Origin: DASZBX01 sp035943635
Lineage (GTDB): Bacteria > Actinomycetota > Actinomycetes > Streptomycetales > Catenulisporaceae
Reading direction: 5' to 3'
DNA length: 64,000 nt
Assembly (NCBI GenBank): GCA_035943635.1
Contig: DASZBX010000013.1
Location: forward strand, 30,514-94,513
Each line of letters opens with the position of its first letter. The stretch's first letter is position 1. A program made the position numbers and the translations under genes. This document shows, in pieces, positions 38,822 to 47,305 of this stretch. The notes below the pieces were generated by a model. It saw only the letters and a program-made list of their open reading frames with translations, did no database searches and was not told the DNA's origin.

Positions 38822-39412
38822 TCAGCGCGAGAACCGCTCCAGATAACGCGTGCGGGCCGCATGCAGGATCGACTCCAGATTCGGGTCCTGCCACCCGAGC
38901 AGCCGCGGCGCGTCGTACCCCCGGTTGTATGAGGCATCGAAGAGGACCAGCTGCCATGCCGCCCGGCCGCCGGCGCCCACGATGTCCGTGCGATCGTCGA
39001 TCAGTGCCACACCCCGGTGCGCCGCCTTGTCGGAGTCGATGATCGCCTGCCTGGCCACGTCCCGGCCGAGATAGTGCGCCAGCCACCATCGCTTGTTCTG
39101 CTCGCACCGGTGGTTCCTGCGCAATGGCGAGCTGCACACGCGGGGCGTGAACCCGGCCGCCTCGATCCGTTTCCAGCCGGCCAGCGCGCCCTCGATCACC
39201 GGAAGCTCACGAAAGAACCCTGATCGGGAGGTCACCGAGGATATCTCGCGGTCGTACTCCGGAAAGGCCGTCGTGAGCCGGAACTCGCGCCTGGTGCCCA
39301 GATCTCGCAGCCGCGGACACTTGTCCAGCAACGCCTGCGCCACGCGACGGTCGAAATCCGCGAGGACGCCGTCCATGTCGACCAGCACGGTCCTCGAAGC
39401 GTCGGCTGCCAT
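38822..39412 (-). CDS. HAD-superfamily 5'(3')-deoxyribonucleotidase (NT5C type)
   Basis: 196 aa from ATG 39412 (MAADASRTVLVDMDGVLADFD); earlier in-frame ATGs overlap the divergent sigma factor gene region. Motif I VDMDGVLADFDRRV supplies both catalytic Asp residues; the SGFFRELPVIEGALAGWKRIEAAGF cap and VCSSPL (motif II) follow, then K in NKRWWLAHYLG and motif III ALIDDRTD. This is the layout of cytosolic/mitochondrial dNT-type 5' nucleotidases, which dephosphorylate deoxyribonucleoside monophosphates. Confidence 0.88.
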   Translation of the reverse strand: MAADASRTVLVDMDGVLADFDRRVAQALLDKCPRLRDLGTRREFRLTTAFPEYDREISSVTSRSGFFRELPVIEGALAGWKRIEAAGFTPRVCSSPLRRNHRCEQNKRWWLAHYLGRDVARQAIIDSDKAAHRGVALIDDRTDIVGAGGRAAWQLVLFDASYNRGYDAPRLLGWQDPNLESILHAARTRYLERFSR

Positions 39413-39539
39413 CGCACCAGCATATCCGAGCCCGATCACGCCGCACGGAACGGTTTTCCGCTCCGCCATGCAACCTAACGCAGGGCTCGGCCTGTCAACT
39501 CGGTGTCCACGCGTCAACCGAGGAACACAGGGGAACCCG

Positions 39540-40064
39540 ATGGCGAATCGCCGACGCGACGCCGACTTCACAGAGTACGTCCAGAGCAAGACACCCTGGC
39601 TGCGCCGGGTCGCGTTCCTCTTGTGCCGAGACTGGCACCGCGCCGACGACCTGGTCCAGTCCGCCTTCCTCAGGCTCTACCTCAACTGGGACAAGGCGAG
39701 CCGGGCCGAGAACTTCGACGGCTACGTCCGGACCATCCTGGTCAACCTCTACCTGAGCGAGCAGAAGACGCCATGGTGGAAGGCGATCACGCTGCGCCGG
39801 GAACAGATCGACGAGACCACGCCCGACCCGGCCGCGCCCGACCCGGACCCGGCCGAGTCGCTGGACCTGCTCGCCGCGCTCGGCGCCGTCCCGCCGCGGC
39901 AACGGGCCGCGATCGTGCTGCGCTACTACTGCGATCTGTCGGTCGAGGAAACCGCCGACCTCCTGGCGTGCTCCCCGGGCACGGTCAAGAGCCAGACCTC
40001 GCGCGGCCTGGCCGCGTTGCGCACGGTCCTCGAGACACCTCACCCCCACTCGCACCACCTCTGA
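39540..40064 (+). CDS. ECF RNA polymerase sigma factor (SigE/SACE family)
   Basis: 174 aa; ATG 39540 with AGGGGA upstream. Region 2: FTEYVQSKTPWLRRVAFLLCRDWHRADDLVQSAFLRLYLNW. Region 4: LAALGAVPPRQRAAIVLRYYCDLSVEETADLLACSPGTVKSQTSRGLAALR. The length, and LLCRDWHRADDLVQ instead of the usual 'GDxxxAEDLVQ', fit the actinobacterial SigE-like group that is paired with one-TM regulators. The next gene starts 16 bp downstream and encodes such a membrane protein. Confidence 0.93.
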   Translation: MANRRRDADFTEYVQSKTPWLRRVAFLLCRDWHRADDLVQSAFLRLYLNWDKASRAENFDGYVRTILVNLYLSEQKTPWWKAITLRREQIDETTPDPAAPDPDPAESLDLLAALGAVPPRQRAAIVLRYYCDLSVEETADLLACSPGTVKSQTSRGLAALRTVLETPHPHSHHL

Positions 40065-40080
40065 ACGAAAGGAGTCCGCC

Positions 40081-41364
40081 ATGTCCCAGGACATCGACCG
40101 GTTGCGCGCAGAGCTGGAGAAGGTCTTCGACGAACCGCCCCCGCCCACGACCGTGGACGCCGCCCGCCTGCTGGAACGCGGCCACCGCCGGCAGCGTCGG
40201 CGCCGCGGCGCGGGCGCGCTGTCCGCGGTGGCGACCGTGGCGGTGGCCGTTCTGGTGGCCACCTCCCTGCCCGGGCTCGCCGCCCGCCCGAACCCGGTCG
40301 CCACCGGCGGCGGCACGCGGATGCTCAGCCCGGGCCGGTTCGGCTGGCTGCCGAAGGCCCCGGACGCCTACCGGTACCAAGTCGACCAGAACATCTCCAC
40401 GGTGACCGCCGAGTGGGCGGACCAGCCCGCCGACCAGGGCCCAGAGCTGACCCTGTCCGCCCTGGACGTCGACCGGTCGCTGCCACCGATCACCCTGCTC
40501 GGCGCCGCGCATCAGGATGCTCCGTCCCCTGAGTCGTCCGTGATCGCCCTGCAGACCTACTCGACCAGCACCGCGCCGCCCGAATCGACGGACTCCGGCG
40601 CGACCCCCGACGCCACAATGCTGCCGTTGATCACGTACTCGCAGGTCCCGGTCCAAGTCGGCACGATCGACGGCAATCCGGTCTGGTACTACCCCCTGTC
40701 GGGCCAGTTCCCGGACAGCGGCCCGCTTGTCGACTTCCTGGCCTGGAAGACCGCTTCGGGCCAGTGGGCGGCGCTCCAGGATCCGCAGGCGGACGGCCCG
40801 ACCCTGCTGCGGATCGCCAAGGCGGCGAACACGAAGCCGACGCCGCTGGCCGTCCCGCTGATGCCCACCGGCAGCCTGGCCGGCCTGAGCGTCTACAACG
40901 TGCTGCTGGTGCAGAAACCGGACAACTCAGGCATGGAATACGCCCTCTACGGAACACTGGGGAAGGAGAATGTGTCGGTCCTGGGATTCGCCGGTGACAC
41001 CGGGATCACCTCCCAGGGCGGCACGAATTGCGACTTCGAAGATGTCAGTGGTCATGGTCTGTATCAGCCCACTTGTGCGCAGGAACTACCGCAGCTGATT
41101 CCGGGCGCGCCGTTCCACCCGTCCCCCGGGCCCACCGGTTCAACGCAGACCTCGATGCCGACCCGAACGCCGACCGGCCAGGCGTCCACGGATACCGGCT
41201 TCATCGTTCAGGCCGCGCAGAAGCTGCTGAACGGCATCCGCGTCTACGTCATGGTCGACGTGAACATGCAGTTCAACCCGGCCCTCTCCGATCAGGCCCT
41301 GACCGAGGTCACCTCCTTCGGTCCGAATCCGGCCGACTGGCAGCCCACCGACTTCGGCCGGTAG
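40081..41364 (+). CDS. Single-TM membrane protein, probable anti-sigma partner
   Basis: 427 aa; AAAGGAG precedes ATG 40081. The cytoplasmic part (1-55) is LRAELEKVFDEPPPPTTVDAARLLERGHRRQRRRR, one TM follows (about 60-80, AGALSAVATVAVAVLVATSLPG), then a long extracytoplasmic domain with a Ser/Thr/Pro-rich stretch (PSPGPTGSTQTSMPTRTP). Genes of this layout usually follow SigE-type ECF factors and hold them at the membrane, but no zinc HxxxCxxC anti-sigma motif is visible, so the role is inferred from context. Ends before a bidirectional hairpin. Confidence 0.7.
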   Translation: MSQDIDRLRAELEKVFDEPPPPTTVDAARLLERGHRRQRRRRGAGALSAVATVAVAVLVATSLPGLAARPNPVATGGGTRMLSPGRFGWLPKAPDAYRYQVDQNISTVTAEWADQPADQGPELTLSALDVDRSLPPITLLGAAHQDAPSPESSVIALQTYSTSTAPPESTDSGATPDATMLPLITYSQVPVQVGTIDGNPVWYYPLSGQFPDSGPLVDFLAWKTASGQWAALQDPQADGPTLLRIAKAANTKPTPLAVPLMPTGSLAGLSVYNVLLVQKPDNSGMEYALYGTLGKENVSVLGFAGDTGITSQGGTNCDFEDVSGHGLYQPTCAQELPQLIPGAPFHPSPGPTGSTQTSMPTRTPTGQASTDTGFIVQAAQKLLNGIRVYVMVDVNMQFNPALSDQALTEVTSFGPNPADWQPTDFGR

Positions 41365-41387
41365 TCCAGCCCAGCCGCGAAGGCGAT

Positions 41388-41417
41388 CGGCCCCGGGCGA
41401 ATCCGCTCCCGGGGCCG
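41388..41417. terminator. Bidirectional terminator, sigma unit vs biosynthetic operon
   Basis: CGGCCCCGGG (41388-41397), 10-nt loop, CCCGGGGCCG (41408-41417): perfect 10-bp stem midway between two convergent genes. Confidence 0.75.
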
Positions 41418-41455
41418 GTCATCGCTGCGTCATCGCCGATCCGGCGGCCTGAAAA

Positions 41456-41755
41456 TCAAGCCCTGGCCTTGTGCATCTCCTCCAGCTCGTAGCGGGTCAG
41501 CTCGCCGATCAGCGTGCGGTATACGGCCTCGATGATGTCGGGCGGCATGCCGTTCTGCTCGGCGAGGTCGCGCGCACGGGCCACGACCGCGTCCGCCCGG
41601 CCCTGGGCGCGCACGCCCTCCGCGTCCTTCTTGTACGCGGCGACGCGGCTGACCGCGCGGGTGCGCTCGGCGAGCAGCGGGATGATCTGCTCGTCGAGCC
41701 GGTCGATCACGATCCTCAGTTCGGCGATGTGCGTGACGTCGTTGTCAGGTGTCAT
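41456..41755 (-). CDS. Chorismate mutase (AroQ fold), last gene of the chorismate-derived operon
   Basis: 99 aa from ATG 41755, overlapping the upstream reductase stop as ATGA (coupled). The three-helix AroQ pattern is complete: ELRIVIDRLDEQIIPLLAERTRAVSRVAAYKKD, then EGVRAQGRADAVVARARDLAEQNGMPPDIIEAVYRTLIGELTRYELEE. Arg and Lys residues lining the active site are present. It converts chorismate to prephenate; 4-amino-4-deoxychorismate mutases (PapB/CmlD) share the fold, so the substrate may be aminated. In this operon it would feed the BacA-like prephenate decarboxylase. Confidence 0.88.
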   Translation of the reverse strand: MTPDNDVTHIAELRIVIDRLDEQIIPLLAERTRAVSRVAAYKKDAEGVRAQGRADAVVARARDLAEQNGMPPDIIEAVYRTLIGELTRYELEEMHKARA

Positions 41756-42540
41756 GCCGAAGATTCTGCCACCCGTCTCGCGGGCCGTCCGCCATGCTCG
41801 GGGTGTTCGGTGCGTCGGGTGTGTTCCGCGAGGTCGGTGCGTTCGGTGGGTTCCGCGCCGCCCGGGTGTTCTTCGGGCTCTTCGATCGCGGCGGCCCGCT
41901 CGACCCGTTCGTTGACGTCGTCGGACGGCAGCACCGGCCCGCCGACCGCGATCGAGTGCTGTTTGAGCAGCAGCACCATGTCCAGCATCCGGTGCACCAT
42001 CCGTTCCAGCGCGGCCACGCCTTCGGGGTCGTTGAGCCCGGGTTCGGCGCCGGTGTTGCGCAGCAGCGCCGGGAATCCGCTGCCGACCAGGATCATCCGG
42101 TTGAGCAGCAGGTTGTCGACGAGCTGGTTGTGCACCGAGCCTTCGCTGTACCGGCGGCCGGTGACGATGATCCCGCCGACCTTGTTCGCCAGGGGCCGTT
42201 CGAACCGCAGGAAGCCGACTCCGGCGCGTTCGACGAAGATCTGCATGAGGTGGGCCAGGCCGAATCCGTGCACGGGGGTGGCGTAGACGATCCCGTCGGC
42301 CCGGCTCATCTCCTCGACGATGCCGGGCATGTCGTCGGCCAGCGCGCACGGGGCCGGCCGGCTGTTGCAGTCGCCGCAGGGGCTGCACGGGGAGATTTGG
42401 TGGTCGCGCAGGTTGATCGTGCGGAACTCGGCGCCCCGGCGTTCGGCCAGCCTTCCGGCGTAGGCCAGGGCCAGGTCGGTGTTGCCGCCGGCCCGTTCGG
42501 AGCCGCAGATGCCCAGGATGAGCGGACGGTCGGTGTGCAC
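41752..42540 (-). CDS. NAD(P)H-dependent FMN reductase / flavodoxin-fold protein
   Basis: 262 aa from GTG 42540 (AAGGAG 9 bases upstream). It starts PLILGICGSERAGGNTDLAL, the FMN phosphate loop of the NADPH-dependent FMN reductase family. ISPCSPCGDCNSRPAPCALADDM is a Cys-rich loop typical of iron-sulfur-flavoprotein-like members, and VYATPVHGFGLAHLMQIFVERAG follows. The last 45 residues are an acidic, His/Glu-rich tail (EHPGGAEPTERTDLAEHTRRTEHPEHGG) with no counterpart in the family. It could reduce a quinone, nitro or enone intermediate, or supply reduced flavin. Coupled to chorismate mutase (ATGA). Confidence 0.82.
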   Translation of the reverse strand: MHTDRPLILGICGSERAGGNTDLALAYAGRLAERRGAEFRTINLRDHQISPCSPCGDCNSRPAPCALADDMPGIVEEMSRADGIVYATPVHGFGLAHLMQIFVERAGVGFLRFERPLANKVGGIIVTGRRYSEGSVHNQLVDNLLLNRMILVGSGFPALLRNTGAEPGLNDPEGVAALERMVHRMLDMVLLLKQHSIAVGGPVLPSDDVNERVERAAAIEEPEEHPGGAEPTERTDLAEHTRRTEHPEHGGRPARRVAESSA

Positions 42541-42611
42541 GAGTTCTGTCTCCTTCGCGACGGGATGGCGCACTGGACTCGGGCCGGCGGGCGGCGGGCG
42601 GCGGCCTGCGG

Positions 42612-43877
42612 TCAGGTCCGGCCGGACGGGACCTGGTCGGCGGCCGGGCTGGCCGCCGATCCGGCCGGGGCCGCGGGCCTGGGCGCGCCGATCCGGGCGC
42701 CTACTACCGCGGTGACCAGGGCGAGCACGGCCAGGACGGCGCCGATCGGGCCGAGTTTGGTCAGCGCGTTCGCGCCGCCGTGTTCGAGCACCTGGCCGCC
42801 GACGAAGCCGCCGGCCGCGATGCCCAGGAAGGTGGCCGAGGAGTTGAGCGAGAGCAGCAGCGGGCCCGAGGTCGGGGCGATGCCGAACATGCGGTGTTGC
42901 TGGGCCGGCTGGGTGGCCATCGCGGCCAGCCCCCACACCGCCATCGCCGCGATCGCCAGGCCGGTCGTCTGCCGGCTGGTGGGCACGGAGGCCAGGACCA
43001 GGGCCAGCACCGCGACGGCGACCAGCAGCACCGAGGTCGGGCCCCACTTGTCCACGGCCCGGCCGCCCAGGTTCGACCCGGCCACGCCCGCGACGCCGAA
43101 CGCGAGCAGCAGCAGCGCCAGCGTCGTGCCGTCGCCCGCGGTCACCGGGTCCAGCACGCCGCCGATGTAGGTGAGCACCAGGTAGCCGCCGGTCATGAAC
43201 AGGAAGGTGGTGACCACGGTCAGCAGCACCCGGGTGTCCCGGGCCGGGGCCAGCCGGGCGGCGAGTCCGGGCGAGGCGGGCAGCCGGATCTCGGGCAGGC
43301 CGGCCGTCACGGCCGCCGCGCACAGCAGGCCGAGGCCCGCCAGCAGCCAGAAGGTGGCCCGCCAGGCGATGTCCGCGGACAGCCAGGTGCCGAACGGCAC
43401 GCCGAGCACGGTCGCCGCCGCGATCCCGCCGAACACCACGGCCATCGCCCGGCCGCGCCGCTCGGGAGCCGCCGTGGCGGCCGCGGCCGCGCCCGCGGCC
43501 GGGATGTAGAGCGAGGCCGAGGCGGCGGTCAGCACCCGGGCCACCAGCAGCAGGGCCAGGTCCGGGGCGAGCGCGGAGGCCGCGTTGAACACGGCGAAGC
43601 CGAGCAGCGAGGCGATCAGCACGGAGCGCCGTTCCAGCCGGCCGGTCAGCGCGCCCAGCACCGGCGCGAGGATCCCGTAGGCCAGGGCGAACACCGTGCT
43701 CACCCAGCCGACGTCGGCGAAACTGCTCTTCAGGTCGTGCGCGACGGCCGGCAGCACGCCGGCCACGACGAACGTGTCGGTGCCGATGGCGAAGGCGCCG
43801 ACGGCGAGGATCGGCAGCAGCGCCGAGGAGGTGCGCGGCGCGGGCGCGCCGCCGGCTGCCGCGGTGGTGGTGGACAT
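42612..43877 (-). CDS. MFS exporter (DHA1, 12 TM) of the biosynthetic operon
   Basis: 421 aa. Its ATG (43875-43877) directly abuts the stop codon of the amidohydrolase gene. TM1 region ILAVGAFAIGTDTFVVAGVLPAVAHDLKSSFADVGWVSTVFALAYGILAPVLGALTGRLERRSVLI carries motif A (GALTGRLERRSVL), as in AraJ/CmlR-type sugar or chloramphenicol exporters. Twelve helices are countable. In this context it likely exports the product and gives self-resistance. Confidence 0.9.
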   Translation of the reverse strand: MSTTTAAAGGAPAPRTSSALLPILAVGAFAIGTDTFVVAGVLPAVAHDLKSSFADVGWVSTVFALAYGILAPVLGALTGRLERRSVLIASLLGFAVFNAASALAPDLALLLVARVLTAASASLYIPAAGAAAAATAAPERRGRAMAVVFGGIAAATVLGVPFGTWLSADIAWRATFWLLAGLGLLCAAAVTAGLPEIRLPASPGLAARLAPARDTRVLLTVVTTFLFMTGGYLVLTYIGGVLDPVTAGDGTTLALLLLAFGVAGVAGSNLGGRAVDKWGPTSVLLVAVAVLALVLASVPTSRQTTGLAIAAMAVWGLAAMATQPAQQHRMFGIAPTSGPLLLSLNSSATFLGIAAGGFVGGQVLEHGGANALTKLGPIGAVLAVLALVTAVVGARIGAPRPAAPAGSAASPAADQVPSGRT

Positions 43878-45167
43878 CTAGCGGGCTCCGATCGGGCTGA
43901 GCTGACGGTAGGACTCCAACGTCCCGGCGACGGTCCGGCCGCCGAGCAGGACCGCCTCGATCCCGCCCGGGCGGCTCAGCACGGTGATGTCCTCGGCCGG
44001 GTCCTCGCTGGTGATCACGATGTCGGCGAGCCGGCCCGGCTGGATCGTGCCGCACACGTCGCCGCGCCCGGCCAGCTTCGCGCCGTTGGACGTGGCCCAC
44101 TTGAGCGCGGTCCGGGCCGGGATGCCGGCCATGGTCACGTAGGTCTCCAGTTCCTCGGCGTAGGAGCCGTGCGGCGTCCAGGCGAAGCCGAAGTCGTCGC
44201 CGGCCACGATCGGCACGCCCATCTCCTCCATCAGCGGCAGGATCCGCAGGGTGTTCTCGATCTCGGCCTCGAACTCCAGCGTCTCCAGGTACTCCGGCGT
44301 CTTGCCGCAGGCCACGCCGCGGGTCAGCAGCCGGTGCGGCTGGTGCAGGCTGGGCACAACGAAGATGCCGCGTTCGGCGATCGCGTCCAGGGCCGCGTCG
44401 TCGGCGTAGGTGGCGTGGTCGATCACGTCCACCCCGGCGGCGATCGCGTTGCGGATCCCGGCCAGGCCGCGCGAGTGGGCGCGCACCCGGGCGCCGAGTT
44501 CGTGCGCGGTGCGGGTGGCCACCACGAGTTCCTCGGCGGTGAACAACAGCTCGTGCGAGCGGCCGTTGGGGAAGGTGTCGTCGCCGGAGGAGAACACCTT
44601 GACGATCTCCGCGCCCTCGGCGATCTCCCCGGCCACGTACGCGGCCATCTCCTCGGGCGTGTCGGCCAGCCGCATCAGGTCGGACGGGATGCGCTTGCGC
44701 ACCTCGTCGTTGCGCCGCTCCGGCGGCCCGGACACCATCAGGTCCCGGCTGCACGGGGTGATCCGCGGCCCGGTCAGCCGGCCGGCGTCGACCGCGCGGC
44801 GCAGCGCCATGTCGATCCCGGCCACCGAGCCGGCCCCGACGAACGCGGTGTAGCCGCAGGCCAGCATCCGGTTGGCGTTGGCCGCCGCGGACACGGCGAC
44901 CTCCGGGACCGGGTACTTGAACAGCATCTCCCGGCCGTCGAGGATGTCGAGGTAGGCGATGTGGGTGTGCCCGAGCGTCATCCCGGGCATCACCGCGCGC
45001 CCGGCCAGGTCGTAGACCTCCACGTCGGGCGAGGTGTCCGGGGCCTGGCCGGCCGGCAGCACCGCCTCGATCCCGTCGCCGGAGATCAGGACGCTGTGGT
45101 CGGGCAGGGACGCGCCGCCCAGCCCCTCCTGGACGGTGGCGTGGTGCAGCAGAATCTTGGGTGGCAC
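43878..45167 (-). CDS. Amidohydrolase-superfamily metal-dependent hydrolase
   Basis: 429 aa; GTG 45167 with GGAGG 7 bases upstream. Beta-sandwich start (KILLHHATVQEGLGG), then the metal site GHTHIAYLD (HxH), Lys candidate in AEIVKVFSSGDDTF, RVRAHSRG and VDVIDHATY (two His) and Asp in VPIVAGDDFG, the imidazolonepropionase/prolidase-like subset. C-terminal GTIQPGRLADIVITSEDP is typical. It hydrolyses a cyclic or linear amide, or another C-N bond; in this operon it may open or release an intermediate made by the ligase, but that is inference. Confidence 0.88.
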   Translation of the reverse strand: MPPKILLHHATVQEGLGGASLPDHSVLISGDGIEAVLPAGQAPDTSPDVEVYDLAGRAVMPGMTLGHTHIAYLDILDGREMLFKYPVPEVAVSAAANANRMLACGYTAFVGAGSVAGIDMALRRAVDAGRLTGPRITPCSRDLMVSGPPERRNDEVRKRIPSDLMRLADTPEEMAAYVAGEIAEGAEIVKVFSSGDDTFPNGRSHELLFTAEELVVATRTAHELGARVRAHSRGLAGIRNAIAAGVDVIDHATYADDAALDAIAERGIFVVPSLHQPHRLLTRGVACGKTPEYLETLEFEAEIENTLRILPLMEEMGVPIVAGDDFGFAWTPHGSYAEELETYVTMAGIPARTALKWATSNGAKLAGRGDVCGTIQPGRLADIVITSEDPAEDITVLSRPGGIEAVLLGGRTVAGTLESYRQLSPIGAR

Positions 45168-45202
45168 GGGTGTTCCTCCGCGGTCTGTCAGGGGGCCGTC
45201 GT

Positions 45203-45847
45203 TCAGCCGGCCGGGACGGGGGTGGAGCCGAACAGCGTCCAGACGATCTCCGCGCCCGGCCGCCTGGCCAGCCAGCGCAGGTCGTGGTTGTGCACGCCCA
45301 GGGCGTTGGTCACCGCGAGGTCCGCCTTCCCGGCGGCCAGCAGTTGCGCGGCGTGCTGGGTGGAGTTGGCGTCCACCCAGCGCACCTCGCGCTCGCGCAG
45401 CGCCCCGGGCACGACCTCGTTGTAGACCCGGCGCACCTCGGACATCGAGGCGACCTGGATCGCGTCCAGCGCGCCGCCCGGCGGGGTGCCGGTCGAGCCC
45501 TCCGGCGCGGCGATGCCGTAGTCGGGGGTGGCCATCGGGAAGAAGGCCTGCAGCTGGACCCGCGGGTGCCAGTGGAAGCGGGTCAGCCACTGGTAGGCGC
45601 TGGGCACCAGGGCCCAGTCCACGGTGCCGTCGACCAGGCGGTCGAGCACCGCGTCGAAGGTGTCGAACAGCTCCACCTTCAGGGTGTGCCGGTCGGCCAG
45701 GACCGCGGCGGCCACCTCGCTGGAGGTGCCGGCCGGGCCGAGCGTGCCCAGGGTGGAGCCGGGGCACCGGGCCCACTGCTCGGCCAGCCGGGTCCAGCGG
45801 TCGTGGAAGTCGGCGGTGAACTGGACCGCGGTCCCGTCAATAGCCAC
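45203..45847 (-). CDS. BacA-family prephenate decarboxylase (prephenate dehydratase-like fold)
   Basis: 214 aa from GTG 45847, overlapping the ligase stop by 11 bp. Segments align from end to end with bacilysin BacA as I recall it: TLGPAGTSSEVAA (35-47), FDTFDAVLDRLVDGTVDWALVPSAYQWLTRF (61-91), HPRVQLQAFFPMATPDYGIA (94-113), VDANSTQHAAQLL (158-170), ADLAVTNALG and WTLFG near the end. It lacks the ENS-type motif and the ACT domain of true prephenate dehydratases. BacA-type enzymes decarboxylate prephenate without aromatising it, giving dihydro-4-hydroxyphenylpyruvate (bacilysin; relatives in salinosporamide and aeruginosin pathways). The operon's chorismate mutase would supply prephenate. Key functional indicator of this cluster. 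Confidence 0.85.
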   Translation of the reverse strand: MAIDGTAVQFTADFHDRWTRLAEQWARCPGSTLGTLGPAGTSSEVAAAVLADRHTLKVELFDTFDAVLDRLVDGTVDWALVPSAYQWLTRFHWHPRVQLQAFFPMATPDYGIAAPEGSTGTPPGGALDAIQVASMSEVRRVYNEVVPGALREREVRWVDANSTQHAAQLLAAGKADLAVTNALGVHNHDLRWLARRPGAEIVWTLFGSTPVPAG

Positions 45848-47252
45848 GGTTCGCCGCCATCTTCCGGGCGACCCGGGTCTCGTGGTCCGGTTCGGTCCGC
45901 CGGTCCACGATCCGGGCCGCCTTCCAGCTGACGAACGCCCCGGTGCTCACGATCGGGTCCAGGCCGTCGCTCATCTCCACCTCGGCCGGGACCCCGAGGA
46001 TCCGCGCGACCTGCTCGCGCACCCGGTCCGCGGTCTCGGCCGACTCGGCCGCGGACGCGCCGAGCAGTTCCAGCCGCACGGTGAGCCGGTCCTGCCCGGC
46101 CTCGTCGCGTTCGATCACCACCTGGTAGCCGGCCGATTTGGTGACCCCGGTCAGCACCGCGGTCTCGATCTGCCCGGCGGTCAGCAGCCGCCCGCCGACC
46201 TCCAGCCGGTCCAGGGTGCGCCCGACGATCCGGACCAGGTCGCCCGGCATCTCGCAGTCGCAGTCCGAGGCCCCGACCACCACGGCGTCCCCGGTGCGGT
46301 AGCGGATCAGCGGTTTGGCGCCGTCGACCAGCATGGTCACGGTCAGCTCGCCTTCGCCGCGCGGCCCGTGCGACACGCCGCTGTCCGGGTCGACGACTTC
46401 GACCACGTAGTTGGTCTGGGACAGGTGCATCTGCTTGTTGCGGCAGGCGGTGGCGATGACGAACGCCTCCTGCGAGCCGTAGAGGATGTTGTAGACGTCC
46501 GCCCCCCAGACCGACTCGAGGTTGTGCGCGAGCGCCGGGGTGCACATCTCGCCGGTGACCATCAGCAGCTTCACCGAGAAGTCGCGCCGGATGTCGTAGC
46601 CGTAGTGCGAGGCGGCCTTGGCCAGGGTCAGCGCCACCCCCGGGGTGCAGCAGATCGCTTCCAGCCGCAGGTCCCGCATCAGCTGCAGGGCCTTGGGGAA
46701 CCCGATCACCGGGGAGTAGGGCCAGATCTTGGCGTTGAGCGAGCCGACGTTCTGCGCCACGTCGCCCAGGGTGTCGCCGAAGGAGTGCACCTCGGTCGGG
46801 CCCATCAGGCCGACCCGCGGCGCGTGCCCGCCGAAGTGGTGCCGGAAGATCGAGGCCCAGGACTCGGTGATGTGCGCGTTGCTGGACACCACCTCGCGCC
46901 CGTCCCGCGGGCAGGGGGTGGCCGCGCCGGTGGTGCCGGTGGTCTCGTAGAAGAAGACCGCGTCCGCCAGCGGCCGGCTGAGCACGTCCAGCATCTCCCG
47001 GCGCAGGTCGGCCTTGGTGGTGAACGGCAGCGCAGTCAGGTCGTCGGGGGTGACCGCGGCCAGGTCGATGTTCTTCAGGTGCCGGCCGTAGAACGGGGAG
47101 TTGGCCACGACCTGCTCGAGCACCGCGCGCAGCTGGACGGAGCGCCACTCGGCCAGGTCCGGCTCGGTCAGGGTGCGGGCGTAGAAGGCGCGGTGCAGTT
47201 TCAGATAGCGGTCGGCGAACTCGGCCGCGGGACCCTCGGTGGGCAGCCACAT
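45837..47252 (-). CDS. PaaK-type adenylate-forming ligase
   Basis: 471 aa. PaaK-like features: LRAVLEQVVANSPFYGRHLK, FTTKADLRREM, then P-loop ETTGTTGAATPCPRD, YGSQEAFVIATAC (A5), LIRYRTGDAVVV (A7), RIVGRTLDRLEVGG and SWKAARIVDRR near the end. It lacks the usual PaaK residues for phenylacetate, and the A10-region Lys is uncertain, so the acid substrate is open; an anthranilate-, benzoate- or keto-acid-type substrate from the same operon is plausible. Product could be an acyl-CoA, acyl-carrier thioester or amide. Fourth gene of the operon, 53 bp after the SDR. Confidence 0.85.
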   Translation of the reverse strand: MWLPTEGPAAEFADRYLKLHRAFYARTLTEPDLAEWRSVQLRAVLEQVVANSPFYGRHLKNIDLAAVTPDDLTALPFTTKADLRREMLDVLSRPLADAVFFYETTGTTGAATPCPRDGREVVSSNAHITESWASIFRHHFGGHAPRVGLMGPTEVHSFGDTLGDVAQNVGSLNAKIWPYSPVIGFPKALQLMRDLRLEAICCTPGVALTLAKAASHYGYDIRRDFSVKLLMVTGEMCTPALAHNLESVWGADVYNILYGSQEAFVIATACRNKQMHLSQTNYVVEVVDPDSGVSHGPRGEGELTVTMLVDGAKPLIRYRTGDAVVVGASDCDCEMPGDLVRIVGRTLDRLEVGGRLLTAGQIETAVLTGVTKSAGYQVVIERDEAGQDRLTVRLELLGASAAESAETADRVREQVARILGVPAEVEMSDGLDPIVSTGAFVSWKAARIVDRRTEPDHETRVARKMAANRGY

Positions 47253-47305
47253 GGGTCGGTGCTTCCTCTCGGTTCGGTGGGGCGGGCGTACGCGGGACGG
47301 GCGGA

